Shown: piece after piece, positions 12,757 to 24,499 of the stretch | How the letters are laid out: each line of letters starts with the position of its first letter | How positions within the stretch are numbered: position 1 is the stretch's first letter | Assembly (NCBI GenBank): GCA_958430865.1 | Contig: CAUDNR010003001.1 | Location: 33,912 to 88,101 of the forward strand | DNA: 54,190 nt | Direction of reading: 5' to 3' | From: Entrophospora sp. SA101 | Lineage: Eukaryota > Glomeromycota > Glomeromycetes > Entrophosporales > Entrophosporaceae | Program-made: the position numbers and the translations under genes | The notes under the pieces: generated by a model | Databases searched by the model: none | The model's input: the letters and a program-made list of their open reading frames with translations, nothing else | What the model was told of the DNA's origin: nothing

Positions 12757-14928
12757 TACAGCCTGATTTTAAATTTGAGGATATGGGAATTGGTGGCCTA
12801 AATTCAGAAATTAGTATGATATTTCGTTATGCTTTTGCTTCTAGAATTTACCCTCATAGTTTAGTAGAAAAATTAGGAATCTAACACATGAAGAGTTTGT
12901 AACAATAATGAAAATTTCTTATGAAGGATAAAATAAAAAATATTTTTAACTGGAATTATAATTAGTTGAGAAAATATTTGGAGAAAAATATTTGGTTTAT
13001 TTGAAGATTGTACAAAGGAAGGTAATAGTTGGGGATTATATAGTGTTGCCTGGTGTTATTCAATGGGAATTGGTGTAGATAAAAATGAAAAAGAGGCTTG
13101 ACATATTATAATATTTGATGAATTAGATGCTATATGTAAACAACATGGTTTTGGTAGTAGAGCTGGTGTCAGTGATAGTGTTGTAAATCAATTATTGGCA
13201 AAGGCATTTTTTTAAATGATAACAATGATAATTTATAAAGATTAAAATTGGGAAATTATATATAGATGTATGGTGTTGAACAACTGATCAATGTATAATC
13301 TTTGGTATGACTAATTGATTGATGAGGCCATACTTCATCCTGGTTGGTTTTAATCTGTATAAAAAGAAAATAATAATAATAATAATGAAGGCTTTTTTTA
13401 TAATGATTTTTTTTTTGGTTCTTAAAAGGTCATTTGGAAGTTCATATGGAAATTGGCTTACCAGATGAACAAGAAAGATTACAAATATTGAAAATTCATA
13501 CTTCAAAGGTAAAAACAAATTGTTTAATAAATAATAAGCAAATTATTATTTATTTACATTTTAAATTATAGACAAAAATAAATGATATTTCGGATAAAGA
13601 TGTTGATCTTGAGGAATTAGCTAGTTTGACCAAAAATTTTAGTGGAGCAGAAATCAACAGACTTCTTTAGAGTGCTAGTTCATTTGCATTTAATAGACAT
13701 TTTAAAATAGGAACACTTGCAGGAGTGATGCCAGATGTTGAAGATATGAAAGTGAATAGGAATAATTTTCTAGCAAGCATTGGATGAGTGCATCCAGCTT
13801 TTGGTGTCAGTGACAAAGAGTTGAAACAGTGCATCTAAAATAAAATTATTTTATTTGCATCACATCACATATTGAGGTAAAGAATTAAAATATAATCAAA
13901 TTTTATATATATATATATTCTCAAGTGTTATTATATAATTTTTATTTGTTTAGAAGATATTATCAGGTGGATGACTTCTTATTGAACAAGTTAAAAAAGT
14001 TCCATAACTCCACTTGTCAGTGTTCTGCTATATGGTATAGTATTTTTAAAGTTATAACATACATGATAATATATTTAATATATTTCAATATATTGATTTT
14101 ATTTGATATATTATTAGGACCCTCTAGCAGTGGTAAAACAGCATTGGCAGCTACAATGGCAATGACATCAGAATTTCCTTTTATAAAATTAATTTCTCCA
14201 GAAAGTATGGTTGGATATTCAAAATCAGCTAAAATAACTACAATAAACAAAGTATTGATTGATTACCTTTTTAAATTTATTTTATTGACTAGAGTTTTTA
14301 TGGTATAGATTAAAATGAATTTTATGATTCTTATAAATCACCATTAAGTGTCATAGTCATGGATAACATTGAAAGATTACTAGGTATATTAGCTAATTTT
14401 TAGGAAATTAAAGATTTTTAACTAGAATAACCATTATTAATTTGTTATATTATAAATAAAAAAAATCATACAGATTGGGTACTATTGGACCAATATTTTT
14501 TAATTCCATCTTACAAACATTATTGGTTTTACTCAAAAAAAGACCTAAAGTAAGTAGTTATTAGTAAATAAAGTTGTATTTATATTTATATACATGTATG
14601 TATATATAATAATCAACAAATCATTTTAGGGACGATATCTTTTAATTTTAGCCACTACCAATAAAAAGTGGGTTCTTCAACAAATTGGATATGTCGGATT
14701 GTTTCAATTCTGAAATTGAAGCACCAAATATTGTTGATTTGAGTTCAATTGAACTTGTATTCAAAAGATTGCCATTATTCAATAATGATGAAAAAGAACA
14801 ATCACTTGAAACTCTTAACAAAATCACCCTATTCAAATAGATATTGGTATTAAAAAACTATTGATGATAATTGAAGACAAGATGTTGACAAAGTGGATAA
14901 ATTTGTTAGTACCATTATGGGTTTTTAA
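12757..14928 (+). pseudogene. NSF/SEC18 AAA-ATPase relic, 5'-truncated
   Basis: NSF/Sec18 disassembles SNARE complexes. The relic begins directly at the D1 domain ([17 protein letters not shown], about 12761); the N domain is missing. Further blocks: [16 protein letters not shown] (about 12835), [15 protein letters not shown] (about 13107, Walker B), [32 protein letters not shown] (about 13432), DVDLEELASLTKNFSGAE (about 13602), a D2 P-loop GPSSSGKTALAATMAM (about 14118), EFPFIKLISPESMVGYS, SPLSVIVMDNIERLL (about 14343), LLILATTNKKW, DMSDCFNSEIEAPNI (about 14688) and IGIKKLLMIIED to a stop at 14928. The D1 P-loop segment is gone. The interval 13001-13099 encodes a Sel1-like repeat instead of NSF sequence. 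There are many stops and frame changes (for example about 12880, 13213, 13670, 13780, 14690). Introns persist. Confidence 0.82.
13001..13099 (+). other. Sel1-like repeat fragment embedded in the NSF relic
   Basis: One frame reads FEDCTKEGNSWGLYSVAW then CYSMGIGVDKNEKEA and a TGA. The second part has the spacing of a Sel1-like repeat (G..L...A.CY..GIGV.K.EKEA), a family that is greatly expanded in Glomeromycotina. It directly abuts the NSF block [14 protein letters not shown], at the place where NSF proteins have a short acidic linker. Confidence 0.55.
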
Positions 14929-15647
14929 TTCTATTAATATAATTTGTTGCTTTAATCTGTATTTTTATCATCATTATGTAATAGCAAAATTATATTTATT
15001 CTAATCAATTATTAATATATTTTCTAGAATAAAATAAATTTGAAATAGAAATATTACAAGAGAAGTTCATAAATAAAAAGGAAAAAGAATTCTCATTAAA
15101 TCTTTATTATGTGTCATATAATTTTCTATATGAATTTGACATTATTAATATTATTAATACAGTAAATTATCTTTTAAAAAAAAAAAAAGAAATTAATTCA
15201 CTTATGAAATGGATAATATGTCAGATCAACAACCATCTACTTATTACGATGATTTGTATCATTCATTGTTTAAATATATAAATATATAAAATTTTTTTAA
15301 TTAGCGTAATGCAATAATGATTAACAATAAATTAAAAATTTAAAAATGAATGCTAACAAAATGATGCCAATAATAATAATTAATCTATATATCTATCTAT
15401 CCATGTTAAATATATAAATAATTTGATTTTTTTTTAAATTTTAAAGTATTATAATTTTTTTAAATTTTTAAATTTTAACTTGAAGTTTTTAAATGTAATA
15501 ATAAATATTAGCGAACTCTATCTATATTTGAATTATAAAATCTTTTCATAGTCTCTACCCTTCCTCTTCTATCCATTACATAAAATACTTTGAAATAAAT
15601 ATAAAAAATTTTAAATTTTCATCATCGTCTCTGCCCTCTTCTATCCC
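14929..15647. other. Intergenic, between the NSF relic and the Argonaute 3' end
   Basis: AT-rich sequence with no gene seen. It contains a run of A at 15176-15188, a (TATC)n stretch at about 15389-15402 and the distal copy of a duplication of the Argonaute 3' end (separate entry). Confidence 0.6.
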
Positions 15648-15667
15648 TTACATAAAATACATGACCT
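15549..15667. repeat. Tandem duplication of the Argonaute 3' end
   Basis: The block GTCTCTACCCTTCCTCTTCT... (about 15551-15594) is repeated as GTCTCTGCC-CTCTTCT... (about 15628-15668), a period of about 77 bp. Both copies contain the sequence that encodes the last residues and stop of Argonaute on the minus strand (YFM-TAA). Only the copy at 15648-15665 keeps an AG acceptor followed by GTCATG, so it is taken as the real last exon. Confidence 0.65.
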
Positions 15668-18600
15668 AAATAAAATAAATAAATAAATAAATAAATATAA
15701 ATTCCAATCCAATTGTAATAACAAAACCATATGTATAATGGTTACCTTTTGTAATTCGGGTTTGACAACACTAAACGTTGAAGCGATACCTCCACTTTCA
15801 GATGATTCAGTGTCACTCCATTGTGCACGAGAATGGAAACGTGCTCGATTACATACTAAATGGGCATAATATACTGGTGGAACCTATCAATTTTATTCAT
15901 TAGTGTTAATACAACATTAATTGTTTCAGAAGAAAAGTGTATGACAAAGACAATAATTATTGATCTGTACCAATGAGACGGATCGTGTACATCTCGCGTA
16001 TAAATAGCACAAGTTATAAGATAAAGTTTGAATTCTGTATTATAAAAAGAATATTTATTGATTAATAATGATAATAATGACAACAACAACAGTAGTGTAA
16101 CTTACTGGTCTGCTCGAAGGTTATTTTCATTATAAAGCACGCGATAATGAGTTGGGCGAGATGTTCCTTGTAAGCCTGCTTGACTTTGTAAATCTAATGA
16201 TATACATATAAAACGAATATGAATATATGAATGGTATGTAAATCATAAATAAATAAAATAAAATACGACTTACAAAAATCAAATTCTACGGGACTTGTGA
16301 TATCACGCTCCACGACTATTCCTGGCAAACAATTGCCAGTATTATCAGCATCTTTCTTATCCATTGCAAAAAATCGAGTATGATGACGTTTTTGAACAAC
16401 TACGAAGGTGATCTTTGGTGAATAATCAGCTTGGAGTGCTTGACACGCAACTAATTATAATTATGAATATATTTGCATGCATTTTTGCATTAATTGATCA
16501 ATTTATCATCATTATCATTATTCTCATTATCACACACACACACATATATACCTTTAACGGAATTTATTTCTTCCTTCAAAACTTTGGAAAATTGACTTTC
16601 AGAAATACCATCTCGATAAAATAATATTCTATCTGGTTTTCTACCACATGTTTGATAAAATGTTTTCAATAACTCTTTCACCATACTTGACAAGTCAGCA
16701 ATAATGTCAGTTCTGCCACTCTGGACTCTAATCGAAGCAGCGTATCTTGATGCCTTGGCATCCATAGATGCACATAATGCAGCAATAGATGGTTTATTTG
16801 TCGATCCTAAATATCATAAATATAGAAAAATCTTAACAAGAAGAATAAATAATAACATAATTAAATATTAATTTAATAACAATAAGATTATTGCCTGGTG
16901 ATGGATGGGTAACATCAGCACCCATCAGAATTGTCGGTACTTCACTAATAAATGGGATTTCATTGGGATCTAAAAAGGAGTTCATTCCACCAAGTTTGAC
17001 ATTCATCTTGAGACAAACATTTGCACAGTATTGTTTTTTTGGTGACAGCGTATTACGTCCTTGAACACACTGTGTTACAACGCCAATAACTGTATCGGAT
17101 ACTCGCTTTATTTCTGCATATAAATCAACACCCGTGTTTGGTAAAACACATAATATTAGCTGCGGCTGAGCTTTAGCATGGTTACCAGCACGAAGCCATG
17201 CTTGTTTCAGTGTTCCTTCTATGTCTCCTTGAGGATTTGCGTGAACCACCGGAGGATTTACATTTGGAATTTTCTAATCATAGTTTTTTTTAATTAATTA
17301 GTTAATTATTAATTAAGAACAATAAAAAAGAAGAATAAGGTTATTAATATTCATTAATATTATATTTATAATACCATTCCAGTGTTTTGACATGTCACGA
17401 CAAGTTCTCTAATAAATGCTTTAATGGATAAAAGTGGAAGATCACGTTCAGAACTAAACACAACCACAGACCAGGAACCTAATGTAGAACCAGTTGCAAC
17501 TTTTTTATCTCTTAAGTTCCAAACACCATCTCTTGGTTGGAAATTAGATTCTCGGGATGAAGCATGATATTGAACGGTTGGCGTTGGTAAAATTCTAGCT
17601 GGAATCTTTAATAATAAGAATAACAATAACAAATATGAATGATATTAATAATGATGATTATAATAATGATTGATTAACATATTAAAACAGGTTTGACGTA
17701 CCACTTCCATTTCACCATTAACCCTAAGGCCAAATTGTCTTAAATATTCATTGTCTCGGTAATTAAGCAAAGTTATTCCGTTTAAAATCTTATTTGCACG
17801 GACATGTGGTTGTAAACAGGTAAATTTAATCATATCAGCAGTTTGCTTGTCATTTAATTTTCGTAAAAATCTTTGATTCTTTTAAATAAAAGAAAGGAAT
17901 ATATTGATTAATGTGTATATAGGTACACGCGTATAAATTTATAAATTGATCTATTTATTTAATTATTTACCTCGACAATTTCACAAACTTCCATTGGAAG
18001 GAACACGTCGTTTCTCACAACAACACAAGGAAGAAAAGGTTGATTAAGACGACGACCGTATGTGTTGGCGAAATATGTTGCAACATTCATTTGACCTTCG
18101 GCGCTATTAAAGACTGTTCTGTCTGCAGGAGTGGGGGTAATTCCTTTGATTTTAAATTTTCTTTTGGCAGTAGTATCACCACGATGAACAACGCGTATTT
18201 TTAAGCCTTTGAGTGCTCTCTCAAGTCTCTGATGGTCTTTATCATTCATTCCTCTTCTAAGATCTTCAGGGTTACGACGGCCCAAAATCTTTGTAACCAT
18301 TACAATTAATGGACATGATTCATAAAAAGCAGTTGCACTAAGATCAATATTGATAAACATTCTATCTATAATTGTATTGGAATTGGGGAGGAGGGAGATA
18401 TATATTTAATGATTCAGCAAAGAAAAAATATCAATATAAAAAAAAAAATAATGATTATTTACTTTGGCCAGGCTTAGCAGATTGATAAAAGCCTCTCCAA
18501 ACTTCCAAACCTCCAAAAAGAGGTGTAGCTTCAGTAGGTGTGAAAAATGATCGACCAACGGTGATATATTTCATAGAAGGTTGATGCCTGATAAGAACAT

Positions 18601-19465
18601 CAAGTGCCATCAATGCTAATCATTAAATAAATAATAAATATATTTATTAATAAAATTGTTATATTTAAATAAGACAATCAATAACTTATCAATCTATTTG
18701 TTTATTTAATAGAAATATTAAAATATTAAATTTTATGATTAGATCAATCAAATGTTTTTTACCAGTCAAAACACTAGGAGTTAGACGACCTTTTCTTTCT
18801 GTATATTGAATGAGTTCATCCATATTGATGACGCCTACTTTCCTTATTTTAATTTTGAAAATTCGAGGAGGACGTTTGCTAGTTGTAATACTATCATCTT
18901 CAGGAATAGTTACCTAATTTGATCAAAATACGACATGTGGATTATTGAAATTTATTGATCGATCAGATCCAAATCAAAATGTTTATCGTGATCATTGATT
19001 TACATCAAAAGTTCCTGCATCTTCATGTAAGGCTAAAGGTCTTGGCGAAAAAACATTTTTACGACCTTTAGAATTTTAAAAATCGATAGTTTTAGTACAC
19101 AAACATATGAAAATCTTTTAAAATAATTTGGATAAACAAAATAATACAAATAAAAACACGTCATTTTGTTATTATTTTTTATTATTTATTTTTATATAAA
19201 CACAAAAAATTATACCATCAAAAACTGGTTTTATTCCACCTAAGGCTTCATTTCTATGGAGTGCTTCAAATTCTTCATATACTTTTCTATTTATCACAGG
19301 TGGTACGTCTGGTGAAATTGTAACATCGTAGTGAATGATATTCGATTCTGGTAAAGAGGTAATTCTGAAAAAGTTTGTTCTGACATTTATTGCTCTTCCT
19401 TTAGTACCATAGTCTGGTCTTTCGACAAAATCAGTTAATCTTGATTCTGGATAAATTTCAGTCAT
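15648..19465 (-). CDS. Argonaute (eukaryotic AGO clade, RNA silencing)
   Basis: Complete small-RNA-guided silencing protein. Exons (minus): 19465-19216, 19065-19004, 18913-18763, 18615-18463, 18365-17971, 17878-17702, 17605-17375, 17273-16895, 16806-16552, 16450-16274, 16193-16106, 16034-15971, 15883-15746, 15665-15648. They sum to 2538 nt, giving 845 aa with no stop, close to the usual 850-950. Order: N domain (1-150), linker with YITVGRSFF, ArgoL/PAZ (about 190-370; [23 protein letters not shown]), MID (about 410-540), PIWI (about 550-830). Catalytic positions: Asp593 in [10 protein letters not shown], Asp633 in GRTDIIADL where AGO proteins usually have Glu, Asp665 in YRDG and His802 in [17 protein letters not shown] is also present. 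The C-terminus is KVMYFM, encoded by an 18-nt last exon. The intron after the DVTHPSPG codons is GC-AG. The start is the first ATG (19465). No signal peptide; cytoplasmic or nuclear role expected. Confidence 0.95.
16807..16894 (-). other. Non-canonical GC-AG intron in Argonaute
   Basis: Reading minus, the exon ends ...TCACCAG and the intron begins GCAATAATC; the acceptor is TTTAG before GATCGACAAAT. This joins codon 600 as G|GA and keeps the PIWI frame. No GT donor nearby preserves the frame. The other 12 introns of the gene are GT-AG. Confidence 0.75.
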
Positions 19466-20529
19466 CTTTATTTGTTATTTGCTATTTGTTTATGATATTA
19501 TTTGTTATTTGTTTTATCGTTGTTATGATTGTTTGAAAAATGGGAAGAATTTTGATAAAATGTTTTGTTTTTAAAATCTATTTAAGATAAAAAAAAAGAT
19601 TTTTTTTTGGTAGGAGTTAATAAAGATAATCTGGTGAAATTAATCAAATTATAAAAATTTATAAACAACTATTTATTTATCAAATCAATTTATAAACAAA
19701 AATAAAAAACATATATTGAAATAATTACTTTCTCAGCGAACGATTAGATATTGTAATACAATTTATAATAAAAAATGTGAAAATTACTTGTCGTGTGCTT
19801 TTAACCACACGTGACATTAAGTACGCGACTATTTTATAAAAAATTATTTCTGAAAACTTTTCAACTTTTATTCGTTTTGTATTCTTTGAAAGAGGAAATA
19901 ATCTTTATTTTAATCAAAAACACGATACCTCATGTATGGAAATGTCACTTTTTAGGGAGAAAAGATGTTCAGGGTTTATCAAAAAAAAAGGCAAGAATTA
20001 AAATTATTCTATCGGATTAATTGTTTATTTTGTATTTGTATTTGGTAAAAAAATACCATGCATGCACCATATCGATCAATTCTTTCATTGTCTTATCAAA
20101 TGAAGTAAAATTCTAGAAGCAAAAAAAATCTTTTCTTTTTTTAAAAGAAAATCGCACCCATTAATTAATCTTCGCTTCTTAATATTAATATTAATAACAT
20201 CTGGCGCATCGTTAGCATTCAGTAATTAGTAATGATAAAGTCTATCTTATAAGTGGTGCCAATAGCAGATTATAGATTTTGACACCCTGGATTTCATTAT
20301 AATTAAGTAATATAATACGAAAGATTCTATAACCACCATTCCCTATTTATTATGTAGAGAATATTTTTTTAGCATAGATCTTTGCTACTTGATATTATCA
20401 ATCACTCTTTAAAATTTAAACTAATATTATTAGTTACTTACACCAGACATGAATGTATTGTGTTTTTATTATCTTTCTTCTTTTTTTTAAAAATATTGAT
20501 TAAATCTATTCTATTCTATTAAAGTCTTC
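19466..20529. other. Intergenic: Argonaute promoter side
   Basis: No gene seen. The short frame at 19811-20020 (+) has no recognisable content. This 1.06-kb stretch should hold the Argonaute promoter and the 3' UTR of the metalloprotease gene. It has long A and T runs (for example 19589-19608 and 20126-20146). Confidence 0.5.
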
Positions 20530-22082
20530 TTAGTGATTCGAAGAAAGTAAATTAGCAATAATTATATTTATTATAAAAATAACGATATAACTATTATTTT
20601 TATTATTAAATATAATGCTATTTTCCAAAGATTTTTTATCAGGATTTTGGTTATTATCACTGTTATTATTATTACTATTATTATTTTTATTTGAAGGAAT
20701 TATCTGAGGTTTGTAAGGATTTGGATTTTCTAGTGTAGCATACCTAGTAATAAAATATAAATATTTAATAATAAATTTTTTTTAAAAAAAAAAAACTTTT
20801 TTTTTTAATAATTACCCCAAAGTTTCCATAACCAATTTTAATTTTGGTCCAATTGGTCCACCAGAATAATTCCCGCCTCTTGAAACCAATTGATCCAAAG
20901 AAACACCTGTCTCAGAATCATATTTCATTAAAAAATCAGAAGTATTTGCATACAATTTTTTGTCTACATGGCTTATACTAGAACCGACTCTGTAAGGTAT
21001 TAATGAAGTTTCTAATATCACTGCTGAATCATTTACATTTGTAAAATTAATGGTAGGAATAAAGCCAAGTGAGTTTGCTGTTACAGCCAATAGATCCATG
21101 TTCTTTGCGATATTGTATTGAGGTGAGCCTTTAAATTTAGATTCGAACTGTGATCCCGTAATGTTTGTATATTCACCAGTGAAAAATTTATTTATTTCTT
21201 GAGCATACGTGGTAAGATTTGTTCCATCTTTCAAGAGTTTTATATATTTGTCAAAAGCCCATTCATAAAATTTGATATAATCATTATCATTTAAATCTAC
21301 TGATGTTGATGTTGATGATCCATTGGCTGTTAAAGGATTTGGTCCGGGAACTGGAGTTAATATACCAGAATAATGTTCATCCCACGAAGAACCAAACCCT
21401 AACCCATGAAACAATTCATGTATTAAAGTATATAAAAAGTCGTATTGAGTTGAATTTATCGGTGCAGATGGTGATGATGAAAACCACCATGCAGCATCTG
21501 AATTAAATAATGCTATAATATCAAATTGTCCATACTCTGGATGTGTTTCATAATTAAATTGCTTTACTAATGCTTGTGGGTACAATCTTTGTATCCCGTC
21601 ATCATCTAACATTGGAATAAATCTCTCTGGTGCTGCCGCTCCTAATTCATAAATTATTAATTAGTTAGATTAGTTAATTAATTATTAATGATAATATTTA
21701 ATTATAAATACTATATAATACCTAAAATATTATCTTGTGAACAATTAGGTTGTCCCTCACAAAATGATATAAAACTAGCATTCACAGTGATTGTATTCAA
21801 AATAAAAGTATTTGTTATAAATTTTCCAGCAGCATCGAAACTGCCTTGAACTTGTTGACAAGTTTGCTGATCAGCTGTACACTTTAAAGACACTGAAAAT
21901 TTTTGTCCGGGTGAAGTTTGTTGATTGTGTTTATTTGATTGGCCTTTGGTTAATGGACATGGGAGGAATTTTATATTCCGATCCAATGGATTAAAGGACA
22001 TGCATTGTGATGAAATTTGTTCAGGAAAAAATATTATAAATAATGATATTAATAATGTTGAAAATGTTAAAAACCTTGACAT
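20530..22082 (-). CDS. Secreted leishmanolysin-like (peptidase M8) metalloprotease, C-terminal hydrophobic tail
   Basis: Three exons (22082-21722, 21641-20816, 20743-20530) total 1401 nt, giving 466 aa; GT-AG introns, phases match. Residues 1-25 (MSRFLTFSTLLISLFIIFF...ISSQC) form a clear signal peptide. A Cys-rich N-terminal part (to about 120) with N-glycosylation sequons precedes the catalytic domain. Zinc motif: HELFHGLGF with His195, Glu196 (base) and His199. The likely third zinc ligand is His345 in SSISHVD, and Met359 in DFLMKYD fits the Met-turn, as in M8 metzincins. Many NxS/T sites follow. The tail is Asn-rich (KNNNSNNNNSDNNQNPDKK) and ends in a hydrophobic stretch (SYIVIFIINIIIANLLSS) suggesting a GPI signal or membrane anchor. 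Expected role: extracellular or wall-bound proteolysis. Substrate unknown. Confidence 0.87.
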
Positions 22083-23575
22083 TATAAATAAAAATTAAAA
22101 TTAAATAAATAATTGTAATGAATGTAGTAGCTTCGTGCGAGAGATAGATAGGGAGAGGAAAAGAGGAAAAGAGGAAAAAAGGAAAAAAAAGGAAAAAGTT
22201 GGATGTTAATACATTTCGATAAAAATAATTTAAAATAGCCAAGTGCTACACAATATGTAAACAATGCACACTAATACAATTTAAATAAATTATAGGGCTT
22301 CGAGGAGGCTCAAGATATCTATTTTGAGCTATGTGACCAAATTTGGTAATAATTTTTTTTTAATGTAATACCTCCTGTTTCACACCATTTCATTCATTGC
22401 CTAACCAGTCAAACCAGTCAGTCAGTATCCATTTTTATCATTGTCTTCAGATGTTTTTGGTATGAAGTACCATCATTATACTCGGGTTTCGTTCTCTCCA
22501 TGTAAAAGTAAAAAGCCAGTCGCCAAAGATGTAAATTTATTAATATTTTTACAAAAAACCTATTGTTGTAATTGCTTTTTAATTTATCATCAGAAGATCC
22601 AATAAGTTATAATGATTGTCAACGCTTTTATTACTAATATATGGATTAATTGAAATAATAAAATTTACTCATTAATGTTAGAACGGAATGACCTGTTTAC
22701 GTTTTCTTATTGTAAAAAATTACCATATACTGCCATGAATAAGCAACACACATCCTCCATCGACAATTTTATGATCTATTTGTCATCTGCAGCCAATTTT
22801 TTAGGACCAATACCTTTTACAATTTTAATAATTCATCATCAAGAAATGTGTCAGTATGATAAGGGAATAATTCTTAAAACACCAAAAATATTCATTAATT
22901 AAACAATAATCAAATAGATTATCCGGTAGATTTGTCCATCCATCGAATGCATTGGTAAGTTAATTTCTTTATCAATAATTCAACATTAATTCTAGCATGC
23001 TCTTGATCAAAAATATTATTAGACAAAATAAGTAATATGTGAAGTTTTGATAAATTCATGGAAAAGGGATATTAAGAGCAAAAGGCAAAAATATCCCAAT
23101 ACCTCACTTGTACAGTATGTACCTATATTTGCTGATACTTTAAAAAAATTTAATCGCTACTGATCTTTGACAGATTAGGTTACATATAGGTGGGTGTCGG
23201 GGTATCAATTTTAGATAAACTGGTATGGTATGTACACGATAATTGTTAAAAGCTTAATTAAATCTTACTTGCAATTATCTATAGCATTAATATATATAAA
23301 TACGATTCAACAAGATATTATTGAAGTATCAGATAAAATTTTTTTAGCTGATACCTCAATGTGTTTATCAGTTTACTAATAGCTTTATATTTATTTTATA
23401 ATAATCATTAGTATATTGGTTTTCGATAGCTAAACATATTTATTCAATTTAATATTAATACTAACAATACATATTAAATATAGATAACAATTTAATATAT
23501 ATAATAATTTTCTTCTTTTTCTCCTCTTCTCCATCTTCCCAATTCTTTAGGCCTTCTCCCAAAATGCTACTTAAT
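22083..23575. other. Intergenic, no gene recognised
   Basis: A purine-rich run (GGAAAAGAGG... at about 22150-22197) lies just upstream of the metalloprotease start and could be a 5'-UTR or promoter element. The frame 22675-22902 (+, 75 aa) has no recognisable domain. The rest is AT-rich filler. Confidence 0.5.
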
Positions 23576-23579
23576 AACA

Positions 23580-24499
23580 GAAGTCCTTTCTTGAACTGCT
23601 GTGCTTGATTCGCCCACTTCTATTTCCAGTTTGTACGTTATCGACATGATTATCATCATACCAACGCTTCCTTTTGATTTTCACATGAAAGAGTTGTTCT
23701 CCTACCTCAGCAGCTCCACGAAGGATCTTTCTGATCTATGTAAATAAAACCAATTAATAAAGAACTAATTAAAAACTTGATTATACCACTACTTGGTCTA
23801 TCGCCAGCATGATTTGTTGTGATACGTTATTTGTATTTCAGCCCAAGTATGAATGAGATCAAGCTGTAAATGAATTTCCTAAACCAGTAGAACCTGGAGC
23901 ACTTTGTCCTAATATAGAACTTTAAACTATGTGAAGGCTTAAATTTAAGAGTCATTTTTTCGTGAATTGCTCTTTTGCTTTTTGATAACCTGGAATGGGT
24001 TCCGGTGAAACTGAAGGCTGGATAACAGAGCCAGGATTAACCAACCGAGTGTTACTGGGAAAATATTGCCATTCTTATCCAAGCTTCATTTAAAAGGAAG
24101 CTCAAAACTTAAGCTATCTCATCACTTCTAAATTAATCGTGATTTGTTCTTCACATGATCTTTGAGCTGGCGAAGCTGATATTCTGGTAGGTGAACATGA
24201 TATTTGAGTTGGTGAAAGTGTTCTTCTGGTAGAAGGTGAACATGACATTGAGGTTGGAGAACAAGTTCTTATGAACATGATCTTGGGGTTGATGAATACA
24301 TTCTTCTAGTAGATGGACCGTTGTTTTGAGTTGATGAATTAGAAAATGTAGTAAGAGATGAGTAGATGGAGAGTCTATCAGGTGAAATTGAATTTCTTTC
24401 TAAATTTTTGAAAGGTTTTTTCCATGCATATTGGATAATCGGCAAGAAAATATTAATTATTAGTACGGTCAAACCTAATTTTGACAAATCTTGTTTCAA
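23580..24499 (-). pseudogene. Unidentified decayed coding region
   Basis: I do not recognise this. On the minus strand a 76-aa frame (24499-24269) starts with a hydrophobic helix (LGLTVLIINIFLPIIQYAW) and continues Ser-rich. After a stop, a second frame carries Cys/Ser/Pro repeats (SCSPT, SPTQISCSPTRIS; 24280-24130). Two further coding-like runs follow: EPIPGYQKAKEQFTKK (about 24000) and LRGAAEVGEQLFHVKIKRKR (about 23720). The pieces lie in different frames. The 5' end overlaps a sequence like the terminal repeat of the pogo-like element (GGTCAAACCT...TTGTTTCAACGA, 24476-24504). It could be the relic of a Ser-rich membrane protein or part of a transposon. Confidence 0.3.

Noticed and set aside
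22021..22264. Hydrophobic minus-strand frames upstream of the metalloprotease
   Set aside because: They overlap its start and 5' region in other frames; the pyrimidine-rich sequence produces Phe/Leu/Ser runs by chance.
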